Of a stretch of DNA of 64,000 nucleotides, positions 8,972 through 17,628 are shown piece by piece. The notes below the pieces were generated by a model. The model was not told the DNA's origin. It did no database searches and saw only the letters and a program-made list of their open reading frames with translations. The translations under genes and the position numbers were made by a program. The DNA comes from JAQGMV01 sp963828715 (GTDB lineage: Bacteria; Pseudomonadota; Gammaproteobacteria; Burkholderiales; SG8-41): assembly GCA_963828715.1 (NCBI GenBank), contig CAWHFX010000005.1, forward strand, positions 310,001-374,000, written 5' to 3'. Each line of letters starts with the position of its first letter. Within the stretch, counting starts at the first letter, position 1.

Positions 8972-10032
8972 AAATCGCGGTTCTGCCCGGCGACGGTATC
9001 GGTCCCGAGATCGTCGAGCAGGCGCTGAAGGTTCTGCGGATTCTGCAGAGCGACGGACTCGATCTCGAGTTCGAGCAGGCGCCGTTCGGCGGCGCAGGCT
9101 ACGACGCGCATGGCGACCCGCTGCCGGAAAGCACGCTCGAGCTCGCGAACAATGCGGATGCGGTACTCTGCGGGGCGGTCGGCGGTCCCAAGTATGACGC
9201 GCTGCCGCGGCCACAGCGCCCCGAGCAGGGCATCCTGCGGATTCGCAAGGCGCTCGGCCTCTTCGCCAATCTGCGTCCGGCGGTGCTCTATCCCGAGCTC
9301 GTGGGCGCCTCGACGCTGAAGCCGGAGGTCGTCTCCGGCCTCGACATCATGATCGTGCGTGAGCTGACGGGAGACATCTATTTCGGTGAGCCGAGAGGCC
9401 GCGGCACCAACGCGCGCGGTGAGCGCGAAGGCTACGACACGATGCGGTACTCCGAGCCGGAGATCCGCCGCATCGCCAGGATCGGTTTCGAGGCGGCGCT
9501 GAAACGCCGGAAGAAACTCTGCTCGGTCGACAAGGAGAACGTGCTCGAGACGAGCCGCCTGTGGCGCGAGCTCGTCAACGACGAAGCACGCAACTATCCG
9601 CAGGTGATGCTCTCGCACATGTACGTCGACAATGCCGCGATGCAGCTCGTGCGCACGCCGAAGCAGTTCGACGTCATCGTGACCGGCAACATGTTCGGCG
9701 ACATTCTGTCCGACGAAGCGTCGATGCTCACCGGATCGATCGGTATGCTGCCCTCGGCGTCGCTCAACGAGACCGGCAAGGGGCTGTACGAGCCGAGTCA
9801 CGGTTCCGCGCCGGACATTGCCGGACAGAACAAGGCGAACCCGCTCGCCACGATCCTTTCGTCAGCCATGATGCTGCGCTACACGTTCAACAAGGATGAA
9901 TGGGCGTATCGCATCGAGGCCGCGGTGCAGAAGGTGTTGCAGCAAGGTCTGCGCACCCTCGATATCGCGGAGGCGGGCTGCCGCTGTGTCGGCACGGCCG
10001 AAATGGGCGACGCGGTCACCGCGGCGTTGTGA
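8968..10032 (+). CDS. leuB: 3-isopropylmalate dehydrogenase
   Basis: NAD-dependent oxidative decarboxylation of 3-isopropylmalate to 2-oxoisocaproate, the third leucine step. 354 residues. Motifs: LPGDGIGPEI, the substrate-binding arginines in ILRIRKALGLFANLRP, MIVRELTGDIYFGEPRG, VDKENVLETSRLWR, GNMFGDILSDEASMLTGS (metal-binding aspartates) and YEPSHGSAPDIAGQNKANP. Overlaps leuD by four bases; asd follows after 114 bases. Confidence 0.99.
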   Translation: MKIAVLPGDGIGPEIVEQALKVLRILQSDGLDLEFEQAPFGGAGYDAHGDPLPESTLELANNADAVLCGAVGGPKYDALPRPQRPEQGILRIRKALGLFANLRPAVLYPELVGASTLKPEVVSGLDIMIVRELTGDIYFGEPRGRGTNARGEREGYDTMRYSEPEIRRIARIGFEAALKRRKKLCSVDKENVLETSRLWRELVNDEARNYPQVMLSHMYVDNAAMQLVRTPKQFDVIVTGNMFGDILSDEASMLTGSIGMLPSASLNETGKGLYEPSHGSAPDIAGQNKANPLATILSSAMMLRYTFNKDEWAYRIEAAVQKVLQQGLRTLDIAEAGCRCVGTAEMGDAVTAAL

Positions 10033-10146
10033 GGCCGTCGGCGGCCCAGCCATACGCAGTTGCGCCCGAATCATGACGCGGTGCGCACCGCGTCCGGAAC
10101 TCCTCCCTGTTAGAATCACGGGTTCAACCCGGCTGGCGAGACCATT

Positions 10147-11292
10147 ATGAAAGCAGGCCTGATCGGATGGCGCGGTATGGTGGGCTCGGTCCTTCTGCAA
10201 CGCATGCAGGAGGAGAACGACTTCGATTTGATCGAGCCGGTCTTCTTCTCGACTTCGCGGGCCGGAACGCGTGGCCCTGCGATCGGGCGTAGCGCGCAAA
10301 CCGTGCAGGACGCGCGGGACGTCAAAGCGCTGGCTGCGATGGACGTGTTGATCTCGTGCCAGGGCGGCGACTACACCAACGAAATTCACCCGAAGCTCCG
10401 CGCGAGCGGCTGGAACGGCTACTGGATCGACGCCGCCTCGGCGCTGCGCATGCGCGAGACCGCGGTGATCATTCTCGATCCCGTCAACATGGACGTGATC
10501 CAGAGCGCCCTCCGGAAAGGTGTGAAGGATTTCATCGGCGGAAACTGCACGGTGAGCCTGATGCTCATGGCGCTCGGAGGGCTGTTCCGCGCCGGTCTCA
10601 TCGAGTGGATGACGGCCATGACCTACCAGGCCGCATCGGGGGCCGGCGCCGCGCAGATGCGTGAGCTCGTGCAGCAGATGGGGGTCGCGCACGAGGCCGC
10701 CCGGGCGCTCCTTGCGGATGCGGGCTCGGCCATCACGGATATCGACCGCGCGGTCACTCAGACGCTTCGCAGCAAGAACTTTCCGGTCGACAGCCTGGGA
10801 CAGCCGCTTGCGGGCAGTCTTCTTCCCTGGATCGACAAGGATCTCGGCAACGGCCAAAGCCGGGAGGAGTGGAAGGGCATGGCAGAGACGAACAAGATCC
10901 TCGGCTCGACGCAACCCGTTCCCGTCGACGGCGTGTGCGTGCGCGTGGGTGCGATGCGCTGCCATAGCCAGGCCGTGACGATCAAGCTCACCCGCGACGT
11001 CCCGCTTGCGGAAATCGAGAACATCATCGCGGCCGCCAACCCATGGGTGAAAGTGGTGCCGAACGAGCGCGAAGTCACTCTGCGTGAGCTCACTCCGGCG
11101 TCGGTCAGCGGTACGTTGACTGTCCCCGTCGGCCGCTTGAGAAAACTGCCGATGGGCGGTGAGTATCTGACCGCGTTCACCGTGGGCGATCAGCTCCTGT
11201 GGGGCGCAGCCGAACCCTTGCGGCGCATGCTTCGGATTCTGCTCGCAACGAAGGCGGTATCCAGCTCGAAGCCCGTCGCGGCGCACGCCTGA
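10147..11292 (+). CDS. asd: Aspartate-semialdehyde dehydrogenase
   Basis: NADPH-dependent reduction of aspartyl phosphate to aspartate semialdehyde, the branch point to lysine/DAP, threonine and methionine; it feeds dapB and metZ elsewhere in the window. 381 residues, proteobacterial long form. N-terminal GLIGWRGMVGSVL is the nucleotide-binding loop, C134 in GGNCTVSLML is the catalytic cysteine, and SGAGAAQMRELVQQM and SHRAH-type substrate residues follow in the expected order. Lies between leuB and fimV, the usual betaproteobacterial place. Confidence 0.98.
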   Translation: MKAGLIGWRGMVGSVLLQRMQEENDFDLIEPVFFSTSRAGTRGPAIGRSAQTVQDARDVKALAAMDVLISCQGGDYTNEIHPKLRASGWNGYWIDAASALRMRETAVIILDPVNMDVIQSALRKGVKDFIGGNCTVSLMLMALGGLFRAGLIEWMTAMTYQAASGAGAAQMRELVQQMGVAHEAARALLADAGSAITDIDRAVTQTLRSKNFPVDSLGQPLAGSLLPWIDKDLGNGQSREEWKGMAETNKILGSTQPVPVDGVCVRVGAMRCHSQAVTIKLTRDVPLAEIENIIAAANPWVKVVPNEREVTLRELTPASVSGTLTVPVGRLRKLPMGGEYLTAFTVGDQLLWGAAEPLRRMLRILLATKAVSSSKPVAAHA

Positions 11293-11392
11293 GGCGGAAA
11301 AATGGCCGAGGCGGAGAAGTGTCGCTGGGCGACGACCGAAACCGCCTGAAACTGCAGTGAACGCAGGTGCTTCCGCTTCAATCCTAATGTGC

Positions 11393-11437
11393 GCTGTTAA
11401 CTTGCTTGGCTAAACCCCGGCTGTTAGCTTACTTGGC
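11393..11437 (+). promoter_or_regulatory. Pair of 18-bp direct repeats upstream of fimV
   Basis: GCTGTTAACTTGCTTGGC (11393–11410) and GCTGTTAGCTTACTTGGC (11420–11437) are identical except at two positions. They lie 27 bases apart start to start, in the 169-base gap before fimV, the second ending 24 bases before the start codon. The arrangement resembles a two-site operator; no regulator is identified. Confidence 0.5.
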
Positions 11438-11461
11438 AATCAACCAACCAAGGATGCGGGT

Positions 11462-13915
11462 GTGCGCACTCATCGTTTGAAAACGCGGCTCGCGGTCATG
11501 ACCCTTGCGCTGCTCTCGCCGTTCGGGGCGGACGCAGCAGGGCTCGGACGCCTGAACATCCAGTCGGCACTGGGGCAGGTGCTGAATGCCGAAATCGAGC
11601 TCGTTGCGGTCAAGCGCGGCGAAACCGTCACCGCGCGCCTTGCCCCGCCGGAGGTGTACCAGCAAGCCAATGCGCAGTTGAATCCCGCGCTCGCCGGCAC
11701 GCGCGTTACAGTCGAGAAACGTGGGAACGGCGACCCGTACCTGAAGATCACCACGCCACGTCCGATTCAGGAGCCGTACGTCGAGCTCATAGTGGAGCTC
11801 AACTCCGAGAGCGGACGGGTTACGCGTCAGTACACCGCGCTCCTGGACCCACCGGGATACGGACGCGGCGCTGCGGATGTTCCGCCGCGACCGGAAGTGC
11901 AGCCGCCCGCCGTAATGGTGCCTCAGGCGCCGAGCGAGCCCTCAGCGCCGCAATCCGAGCGCACACCCGAGGCGCCCGCAAGCCTGGCACCCGTAGAAGC
12001 GCCGGCATCGGCAGGTGCGCCAGCATCCGATGCAGTACCAGCACCGGCTGCGCCGCTTCCGGCGCCTGCGGCTGAGGCTCCGCCCGCGCCGGCCGTTCCT
12101 CGTGCGCCGAACCGCTCGAAGGCCCAGCCAGCGGCATCCGCAGGTGCGAAGGAGTACGGTCCGATCAAGCCCGGCGAAACGCTGACGCGCATCGCGCGCC
12201 GCGTGAAACCCGAAGGGGCGACACTCCAGCAGACGCTCATCGCACTGCAGCGCCAGAATCCCGACGCCTTCATCAGGAAGAACATCAATCTGGTCAGGTC
12301 AGGGAAGATCCTCAAGATTCCCGAGCCCGGCGAGATTGCGGCTGTAGCCCAAGCGGAAGCGGTGCAGGAAGTTCGGGTCCAGGTCGCGGATTTCAACGCG
12401 TTTCGCAACCGCCTGGCTGAAAACGTCGCAGCTGCGCCCGAAGGTGGAGCGCCGAATCGCGGCCGGATCGGCGCTGCGGTGAGCGATCCGGGATCGGCCG
12501 AGCCGAAGGACACCGTCCGCGTTTCCCGTGGCGAACCGACCGGTAAGGACGCGAAGCGCAATCCCGACGATCGCATCCGGGTCCTCGAGGAAGAGGCCGT
12601 CGCGCGGCAGCGGGCCCTCGCGGAGGCGAACGAGCGCATCGGCAATCTCGAAAAGACGATCAAGGACATGCAGCGCCTGGTCGAGTTGAAGAGCGCCGCA
12701 GCGACCAATCCCGCCAAAGCGCCGGAGCAGACGGCTTCTAAAGCGACTCAGGAGTCCAAGGGCCCACTGCCGACGGACACGATCGTCGCACGTCAATCAG
12801 CCGGGGATGACAAGACGACGCCTGCTGCAAAGCCCGCACCGGGGGTGGTCGCCAACACACGCGTGGAACCTGCTCCGTCGAGTACCGGTAAAGGCGCATC
12901 GTCGGACGTGCCAGGGGCTGGGCAGACGACTTCCAGCATAAATGCACCGGCAGCCGACAAAGCTGCTCCACCGCCTGAGAAAGCTGCCTCGACGCCGGCG
13001 CCGAAACCGGCGGTGACGCCCGTAACGCCCGCCGCCGACAATCCGCCTGGCTTTTTCGAGGAAGTGCTGAAGGAGCCTCTGTACCTCGCACTGGGCGCTG
13101 CCGTCGCGCTGCTCGCGGCGCTGGGGCTTGTGACCGCTCGCCGGCGCCGCGCCGCCGTGGTTGTCGATCGCCGCGTTGACGACAAGATCGCACCTACGCT
13201 TGGCGCAGGGGATGTCGCTCGGGCAAGTGCGCCAGTTGCGGCACCGGCTGCCCGACCGGAGGTCCAGGAGCGATCGACGACAGTCGCGAACGCGTCTACG
13301 CGTCCCGCCACCGCGCCTCGCCACGACAATGATCTCGACTTCGACCTTTCGACGAGCCGTGCAGCACCAGCCGGCGCGGCAGGGCTCCGCAAAGCGGCCG
13401 AGTCGCTGAACGCGGCGCCAAGAACGCCGCAGTCCGCGCCGCCTGTGGTGGCGCCCGCACAGGCCGAAGTGATCACACCCGAGCAGCGCAGCACACCGGA
13501 CTCGCAGCCGCGTCCCGTGTCGGGCATCACTCAGGCCCCGGAGCGTCCGCCCTTGGTCGCAGAGGCTGTCCCGTCGAAGGCCCCCAACGTCGTGGATTTC
13601 GATCTCGATCCGGCGCAGCCCGTGCATGGCTCGATCGACAGTGTCGCCGCCGAGCGCGTTTCGTCCGAACCGCCCCCGCGGGATTTCGAGTTCAAGCTCG
13701 ACCTCGATAATCTGGAACTCGCGGCACCGAATGAGCCGAAGGCCCCGCCGAGGGACGATCACTGGTACGATGTGCAGCAGAAGTTCGATCTCGCCAAGGC
13801 TTACGAGGAAATGGGCGACCGGAACGGAGCGCGCGATATCCTGCAGGAGGTCGTGAAGGAAGGCGACCGCGAGCAGCAGGACAAGGCTACGAAGCTTCTG
13901 GCCGCTCTGAGCTGA
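11462..13915 (+). CDS. fimV: FimV-like pilus assembly/polar hub protein
   Basis: Large inner-membrane protein of the FimV family, known in related bacteria for type IV pilus assembly and polar organisation through peptidoglycan binding. 817 residues from GTG 11462. A signal peptide ends near GADAA (about 24), followed by the conserved FimV N-terminal region (GLGRLNIQSALGQVLNAEIEL), a Pro/Ala-rich linker, a LysM-type domain (about 230–285), a coiled coil (about 370–420), one transmembrane helix (about 540–560, before the ARRRR stop-transfer), a second acidic/Pro-rich linker and the C-terminal FimV motif (LAKAYEEMGDRNGARDIL, about 778 onward). The N- and C-terminal motifs make the family call safe. 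Confidence 0.93.
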   Translation: MRTHRLKTRLAVMTLALLSPFGADAAGLGRLNIQSALGQVLNAEIELVAVKRGETVTARLAPPEVYQQANAQLNPALAGTRVTVEKRGNGDPYLKITTPRPIQEPYVELIVELNSESGRVTRQYTALLDPPGYGRGAADVPPRPEVQPPAVMVPQAPSEPSAPQSERTPEAPASLAPVEAPASAGAPASDAVPAPAAPLPAPAAEAPPAPAVPRAPNRSKAQPAASAGAKEYGPIKPGETLTRIARRVKPEGATLQQTLIALQRQNPDAFIRKNINLVRSGKILKIPEPGEIAAVAQAEAVQEVRVQVADFNAFRNRLAENVAAAPEGGAPNRGRIGAAVSDPGSAEPKDTVRVSRGEPTGKDAKRNPDDRIRVLEEEAVARQRALAEANERIGNLEKTIKDMQRLVELKSAAATNPAKAPEQTASKATQESKGPLPTDTIVARQSAGDDKTTPAAKPAPGVVANTRVEPAPSSTGKGASSDVPGAGQTTSSINAPAADKAAPPPEKAASTPAPKPAVTPVTPAADNPPGFFEEVLKEPLYLALGAAVALLAALGLVTARRRRAAVVVDRRVDDKIAPTLGAGDVARASAPVAAPAARPEVQERSTTVANASTRPATAPRHDNDLDFDLSTSRAAPAGAAGLRKAAESLNAAPRTPQSAPPVVAPAQAEVITPEQRSTPDSQPRPVSGITQAPERPPLVAEAVPSKAPNVVDFDLDPAQPVHGSIDSVAAERVSSEPPPRDFEFKLDLDNLELAAPNEPKAPPRDDHWYDVQQKFDLAKAYEEMGDRNGARDILQEVVKEGDREQQDKATKLLAALS

Positions 13916-13939
13916 TTGCCGAGCGCTGCAGTACCGAGG

Positions 13940-13973
13940 CCGCGGCAGCATGTGCTGCCGCGGTTTTGTTTTT
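13940..13973 (+). terminator. Rho-independent terminator after fimV
   Basis: A 9–10 bp stem CCGCGGCAG/CTGCCGCGG with a short loop is followed by TTTTGTTTTT, starting 25 bases after the fimV stop. It should separate fimV from the truA–trp–acc–fol transcript. Confidence 0.85.
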
Positions 13974-13983
13974 GGGATGACGT

Positions 13984-14188
13984 GGCAGGCGCCGCAACGC
14001 CGAAGGAGCGGTGATAGGGCGGAGCGCCGCAAGGCGCATAAGGGGCGCATTTGCGCCCGCAGGCAACGCGGCAGGCGCCGCAACGCCGAAGGAGCGGTGA
14101 TAGGGCGGAGCGCCGCAAGGCGCATAAGGGGCGTATTTGCGCCCGCAGGCAACGCGGCAGGCGCCGCAACGCCGAAGGAGCGGTGTAG
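13984..14188 (+). repeat. Dispersed repeat family A, locus 1: 86-bp tandem units
   Basis: Two complete 86-bp units start at 13984 and 14070, with a partial third from 14156 to about 14188, just before truA. The complete copies differ at very few positions. Each unit contains small palindromes, for example GCGCC-GCAA-GGCGC (14024–14037) and GGGCGC-ATTT-GCGCCC (14043–14058). In copy 2 a C-to-T change in the second becomes a wobble pair. The same core, reverse-complemented, occurs at 51882–52045 and 62405–62512. Confidence 0.9.
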
Positions 14189-14194
14189 ATCTTT

Positions 14195-14998
14195 ATGCGT
14201 TTGGCGCTTGGCCTCGAATACGACGGAGTCCAATTCTGCGGCTGGCAGACACAGCCGGCGGGCTGCGGCGTGCAGGACCACCTCGAAGCGGCGTTGTCTC
14301 ATGTCGCGGGAGAGCCGATCGAGACGGTGTGCGCCGGCCGCACCGACGCCGGCGTTCATGCATACGGTCAGGTCGTTCATTTCGAAACCGCGCGCGCGGC
14401 GTCCGGAATCGGCCTGGGTGCGCGGCGTCAATGCGTCGCTGACCGCAGGGCTCTCCGTGCTCTGGGCGCGCCGAGGTCGGCGGATGACTTCCACGCCCGC
14501 TACTCGGCGCTCAGCCGTCACTACCGCTACGTGCTGCTGAACCATGCCGTGCGGCCGGCATTGGGGCATGGCCGCATCGGGTGGTTTCATCTCGCGCTGG
14601 ATGTAGTGAGAATGCGGGAAGCTGCGGCGCTTCTCGTCGGCGAGCATGACTTCAGTGCTTTCCGCTCGAGCGAATGCCAGGCCCGCTCACCGATCCGCCG
14701 CCTCTCGCGTCTCGACATCGAACGGCGCGGCGATTATGTGATATTCGATTTCGGTGCGAATGCATATCTGCACCACATGGTGCGCAATCTGGTGGGAACG
14801 CTCGTGCAGGTCGGAAAAGGTCGTCATGAACCGCAGTGGGTCGGCGAGGTTCTCGCGAGCCGCGACCGCAGCCGCGCTGCGGCGACGTTCGACGCGGCAG
14901 GCCTCTACCTGATGCGAGTCGAATACCCGGCATCGTGGGATTTGCCGCGCGAGCCACGCGGCTGCGCATATGCTGCGCCGGAGATCATCGACATATGA
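14195..14998 (+). CDS. truA: tRNA pseudouridine(38–40) synthase, internal out-of-frame segment
   Basis: Isomerises uridines 38–40 of the tRNA anticodon arm. GRTDAGVHA carries the catalytic Asp, and FHARYSALSRHYRY and HHMVRNLVGTL are TruA signatures. The open frame is unbroken over 267 codons, but between about 14402 and 14475 it reads nonsense. In the next frame that stretch gives RPESAWVRGVNASL, the expected TruA sequence. So one base has been gained near 14402, and the frame is restored near 14475 by two further gained bases or one lost. The 3' end overlaps trpF (ATGA). The AAGGAG of the repeat unit just upstream may serve as its ribosome binding site. Confidence 0.93.
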   Translation: MRLALGLEYDGVQFCGWQTQPAGCGVQDHLEAALSHVAGEPIETVCAGRTDAGVHAYGQVVHFETARAASGIGLGARRQCVADRRALRALGAPRSADDFHARYSALSRHYRYVLLNHAVRPALGHGRIGWFHLALDVVRMREAAALLVGEHDFSAFRSSECQARSPIRRLSRLDIERRGDYVIFDFGANAYLHHMVRNLVGTLVQVGKGRHEPQWVGEVLASRDRSRAAATFDAAGLYLMRVEYPASWDLPREPRGCAYAAPEIIDI

Positions 14999-15616
14999 CG
15001 GCAGCGAAAATCTGCGGCATCACGCGATCGGAAGACGCGCTCACTGCTGCGCGTTGCGGCGCGCATGCCGTCGGCTTCGTGTTCTATCGCCCGAGTCCAC
15101 GCTACATCGATCCGGATGAAGCGGCGAGCATCGTGCGCGCGCTGCCGCCGTTCGTCACTCCAGTGGGCCTCTTCGTCGATGCGCACGCGGACGAAGTGCG
15201 GGCGATCGTTGCGCGCTCACACGTGCGGCTGCTGCAATTCCACGGCTCGGAAACGCCCGAGTTCTGCAATCAGTTCGCAACGCCCTATATGAAAGCGGTG
15301 CGCATCCGGCCCGAGGTCGATTTGTTACAATACGCGCGCCAATTCGAAGGCGCCAAGGCGCTGCTTCTCGACGCCTACCAGGAGGGTCTCCACGGCGGTA
15401 CGGGTGCGGTGTTCGACTGGGATCTCATTCCGCCGGCGCTGCCGCTGCCCATCGTCCTCTCGGGCGGCCTCACTCCCGACTAACGTGATCGAGGCGATCC
15501 GGCGCGTGAAGCCGTGCGCCGTCGATGTGTCGAGCGGCGTCGAGTCGGCCAGGGGTATCAAGGACGCTCGGAAGATCGAAGCCTTCATGAACGGAGTGCG
15601 CAATGCGGATGTATGA
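14995..15616 (+). CDS. trpF: Phosphoribosylanthranilate isomerase, one frameshift
   Basis: Amadori rearrangement of N-(5'-phosphoribosyl)anthranilate to CdRP, the third step from chorismate to tryptophan. ATG 14995 overlaps the truA stop. KICGITRSEDAL carries the catalytic Cys, GFVFYRPSPRYI and LLQFHGSE follow, and DAYQEGLHGGTGAVFDW carries the catalytic Asp and phosphate loop. Translation stops at 15483 after LSGGLTPD, but dropping the T at about 15481 continues N-VIEAIRRVKPCAVDVSSGVE to the stop at 15616 (206 residues), overlapping the trpB start. The phosphate-binding VSSGVE lies in the shifted part, so the gene is surely intact in the organism. Confidence 0.93.
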
Positions 15617-16802
15617 CCTGCCCGATTCGAGAGGGCACTTCGGCCCGTATGGAGGCGTGTTCGTCGCGGAAACGCTGATTCACGCGCTCGACGAGTTGAA
15701 GCAGGCGTACGCACGCTACCAGAACGATCCTGAATTTCTCGCCGAGTTCGAGTACGAGCTCAAGCATTACGTCGGACGTCCGAGCCCCGTCTACCATGCG
15801 CGCCGCTGGTCCGAGCATTTCGGCGGCGCACAGGTCTATCTCAAGCGCGAAGATCTGAACCACACTGGCGCGCACAAGATCAACAACGTGATCGGCCAGG
15901 CGTTGCTCGCGAAACGCATGGGTAAGCCGCGCGTGATCGCGGAGACCGGCGCCGGGATGCATGGTGTCGCAGCCGCGACGATCGCGGCGCGCTACGGCAT
16001 GGAGTGCGTCGTGTACATGGGCTCGGAAGACGTGAAGCGGCAGGTGCAGAACGTCTATCGCATGAAGCTCCTCGGTGCGAGTGTCGTGCCGGTGGAGTCC
16101 GGTTCGAAGACGCTCAAGGACGCGCTGAACGAAGCGATGCGCGACTGGGTCACGAACGTCGAGAACACCTTCTACATCATCGGTACGGTCGCGGGACCGC
16201 ATCCCTATCCGATGATGGTGCGTGACTTCCAGTCCGTGATCGGCCGCGAGTGCAAAGAGCAGATGCAGGAGCTCGTCGGCCGCCAGCCGGACGCGCTGGT
16301 CGCGTGCGTGGGCGGCGGATCGAATGCGATGGGCCTCTTCTTCCCCTACATAGAAGAGAAGAGCGTGAGGCTGGTCGGGGTCGAAGCGGCCGGCCATGGT
16401 CTCGAGACCGGCAAGCACGCGGCGACGCTCACCGCGGGCAAACCCGGCGTGCTGCATGGCAATCGCACGTATCTGCTCCAGGACGAAAATGGACAGATCG
16501 TGGAGACGCATTCGATTTCCGCCGGACTCGACTATCCGGGCGTCGGACCCGAGCACGCGTGGCTCAAGGACAGCGGGCGCGCCGAGTACGCATCCGTGAC
16601 GGACGAAGAAGCGCTGCAGGCGTTCCACGACCTGTGCCGGCTCGAAGGGATCATCCCCGCGCTCGAGTCGAGTCATGCGCTCGCGTACGCGGCGAAGATG
16701 GCTCCGCGGCTGCCGCAGGACTACATCCTGCTCGTGAATCTCTCCGGCCGCGGCGACAAGGACATGCATACCGTCGCCGAAAAATCCGGGATCAAGTTCT
16801 AG
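15603..16802 (+). CDS. trpB: Tryptophan synthase beta subunit
   Basis: PLP enzyme condensing indole with serine, tunnelling indole from TrpA. 399 residues. The PLP Lys is K92 in HTGAHKINN. The phosphate-binding loop GGGSNAMG, ETGAGMHGVAAAT (Met where many homologues have Gln) and SISAGLDYPGVGPEHAW are all present. The start lies inside the last codons of trpF, and trpA begins two bases after the stop, so the trpFBA genes are translationally coupled. No trp leader peptide is visible before truA. Confidence 0.99.
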   Translation: MRMYDLPDSRGHFGPYGGVFVAETLIHALDELKQAYARYQNDPEFLAEFEYELKHYVGRPSPVYHARRWSEHFGGAQVYLKREDLNHTGAHKINNVIGQALLAKRMGKPRVIAETGAGMHGVAAATIAARYGMECVVYMGSEDVKRQVQNVYRMKLLGASVVPVESGSKTLKDALNEAMRDWVTNVENTFYIIGTVAGPHPYPMMVRDFQSVIGRECKEQMQELVGRQPDALVACVGGGSNAMGLFFPYIEEKSVRLVGVEAAGHGLETGKHAATLTAGKPGVLHGNRTYLLQDENGQIVETHSISAGLDYPGVGPEHAWLKDSGRAEYASVTDEEALQAFHDLCRLEGIIPALESSHALAYAAKMAPRLPQDYILLVNLSGRGDKDMHTVAEKSGIKF

Positions 16803-16804
16803 AG

Positions 16805-17628
16805 ATGTCCCGCATAGCCGCCACGTTCGCACGATTGCGCGGAGAGCAGCGCAAGGCGCTGATCCCGTTCATCACGGCAGGCGATCCGACACCGTCGGCG
16901 GCGGTGCCCCTGATGCACGCACTCGCCGCGGGCGGGGCGGACGTGATCGAGCTCGGCGTACCGTTTTCCGACCCGATGGCGGACGGACCGGTGATACAGC
17001 GCGCGAGCGAGCGCGCGTTGCGGCACGGCGTGACTTTGCGCGACGTCATCGGCTACGTCGCCGAGTTTCGCCGCACGAACAGTGAAACGCCGGTCGTGCT
17101 GATGGGCTACGCCAATCCGATCGAGGCGATGGGAGCGCAGCAATTCGCGCATGCGGCCAAAGCGGCAGGCGTCGATGGCGTGCTCATCGTCGATTATCCG
17201 CCCGAGGAAGCGCACGAAAGCGTTGCGCTCTTCGAGCGAGTGCGGACTCGACACGATTTTCCTGCTCTCGCCGACCACGACCGACGACGCGTCTGAAAGA
17301 GGTCGCCGCGCTCGGCCGCGGCTACCTGTACTACGTCTCGCTCAAGGGTGTGACGGGTGCGGCGAACATTGATCTTGCCGACGTCTCGCAGCGGATCGCG
17401 CGCATACGTGCGCTTACGAAGCTGCCGGTCGGCGTGGGTTTCGGGATTCGCGATGCCGAGACGGCGCGGCGCATCGCCCGCGTTGCCGATGCGGTGGTGA
17501 TCGGGACGCGGCTCGTCGATGAAATCGAAAATGCGCAGGCCGACGATGTAGCTGCGCGCGTGACGGCGTTCATACGGAACATCCGCGAGGCGATGGACCG
17601 GGTGTCCGAAGCAGCCCCGACCGCATGA
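16805..17628 (+). CDS. trpA: Tryptophan synthase alpha subunit, two frameshifts
   Basis: Cleaves indole-3-glycerol phosphate to indole and G3P and hands indole to TrpB. PFITAGDPTPS, the catalytic Glu in IELGVPFSDPMADGP, VLMGYANPIE and the catalytic Asp in GVLIVDYPPEE lie in the first frame. CGLDTIFLLSPTT lies in the second, and RLKEVAALGRGYLYYVSLKGVTGA through the C-terminus in the third. Two extra bases (about 17239 and 17287) account for this; the 824-base span is 3n+2, giving 273 residues as usual. The stop overlaps the accD start (ATGA). Confidence 0.94.

Noticed and set aside
13984..14188. CRISPR array
   Set aside because: The regularly spaced units have no unique spacers between them; whole units repeat, and no cas gene is nearby.
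12797..14647. A 616-codon minus-strand frame across fimV and repeat A1
   Set aside because: It reads through fimV, a terminator and a tandem repeat; translated repeat units look alike only because the DNA repeats.
14190..15000. trp operon attenuator or leader peptide
   Set aside because: trpF overlaps truA and no Trp-rich leader peptide or competing hairpins precede it.
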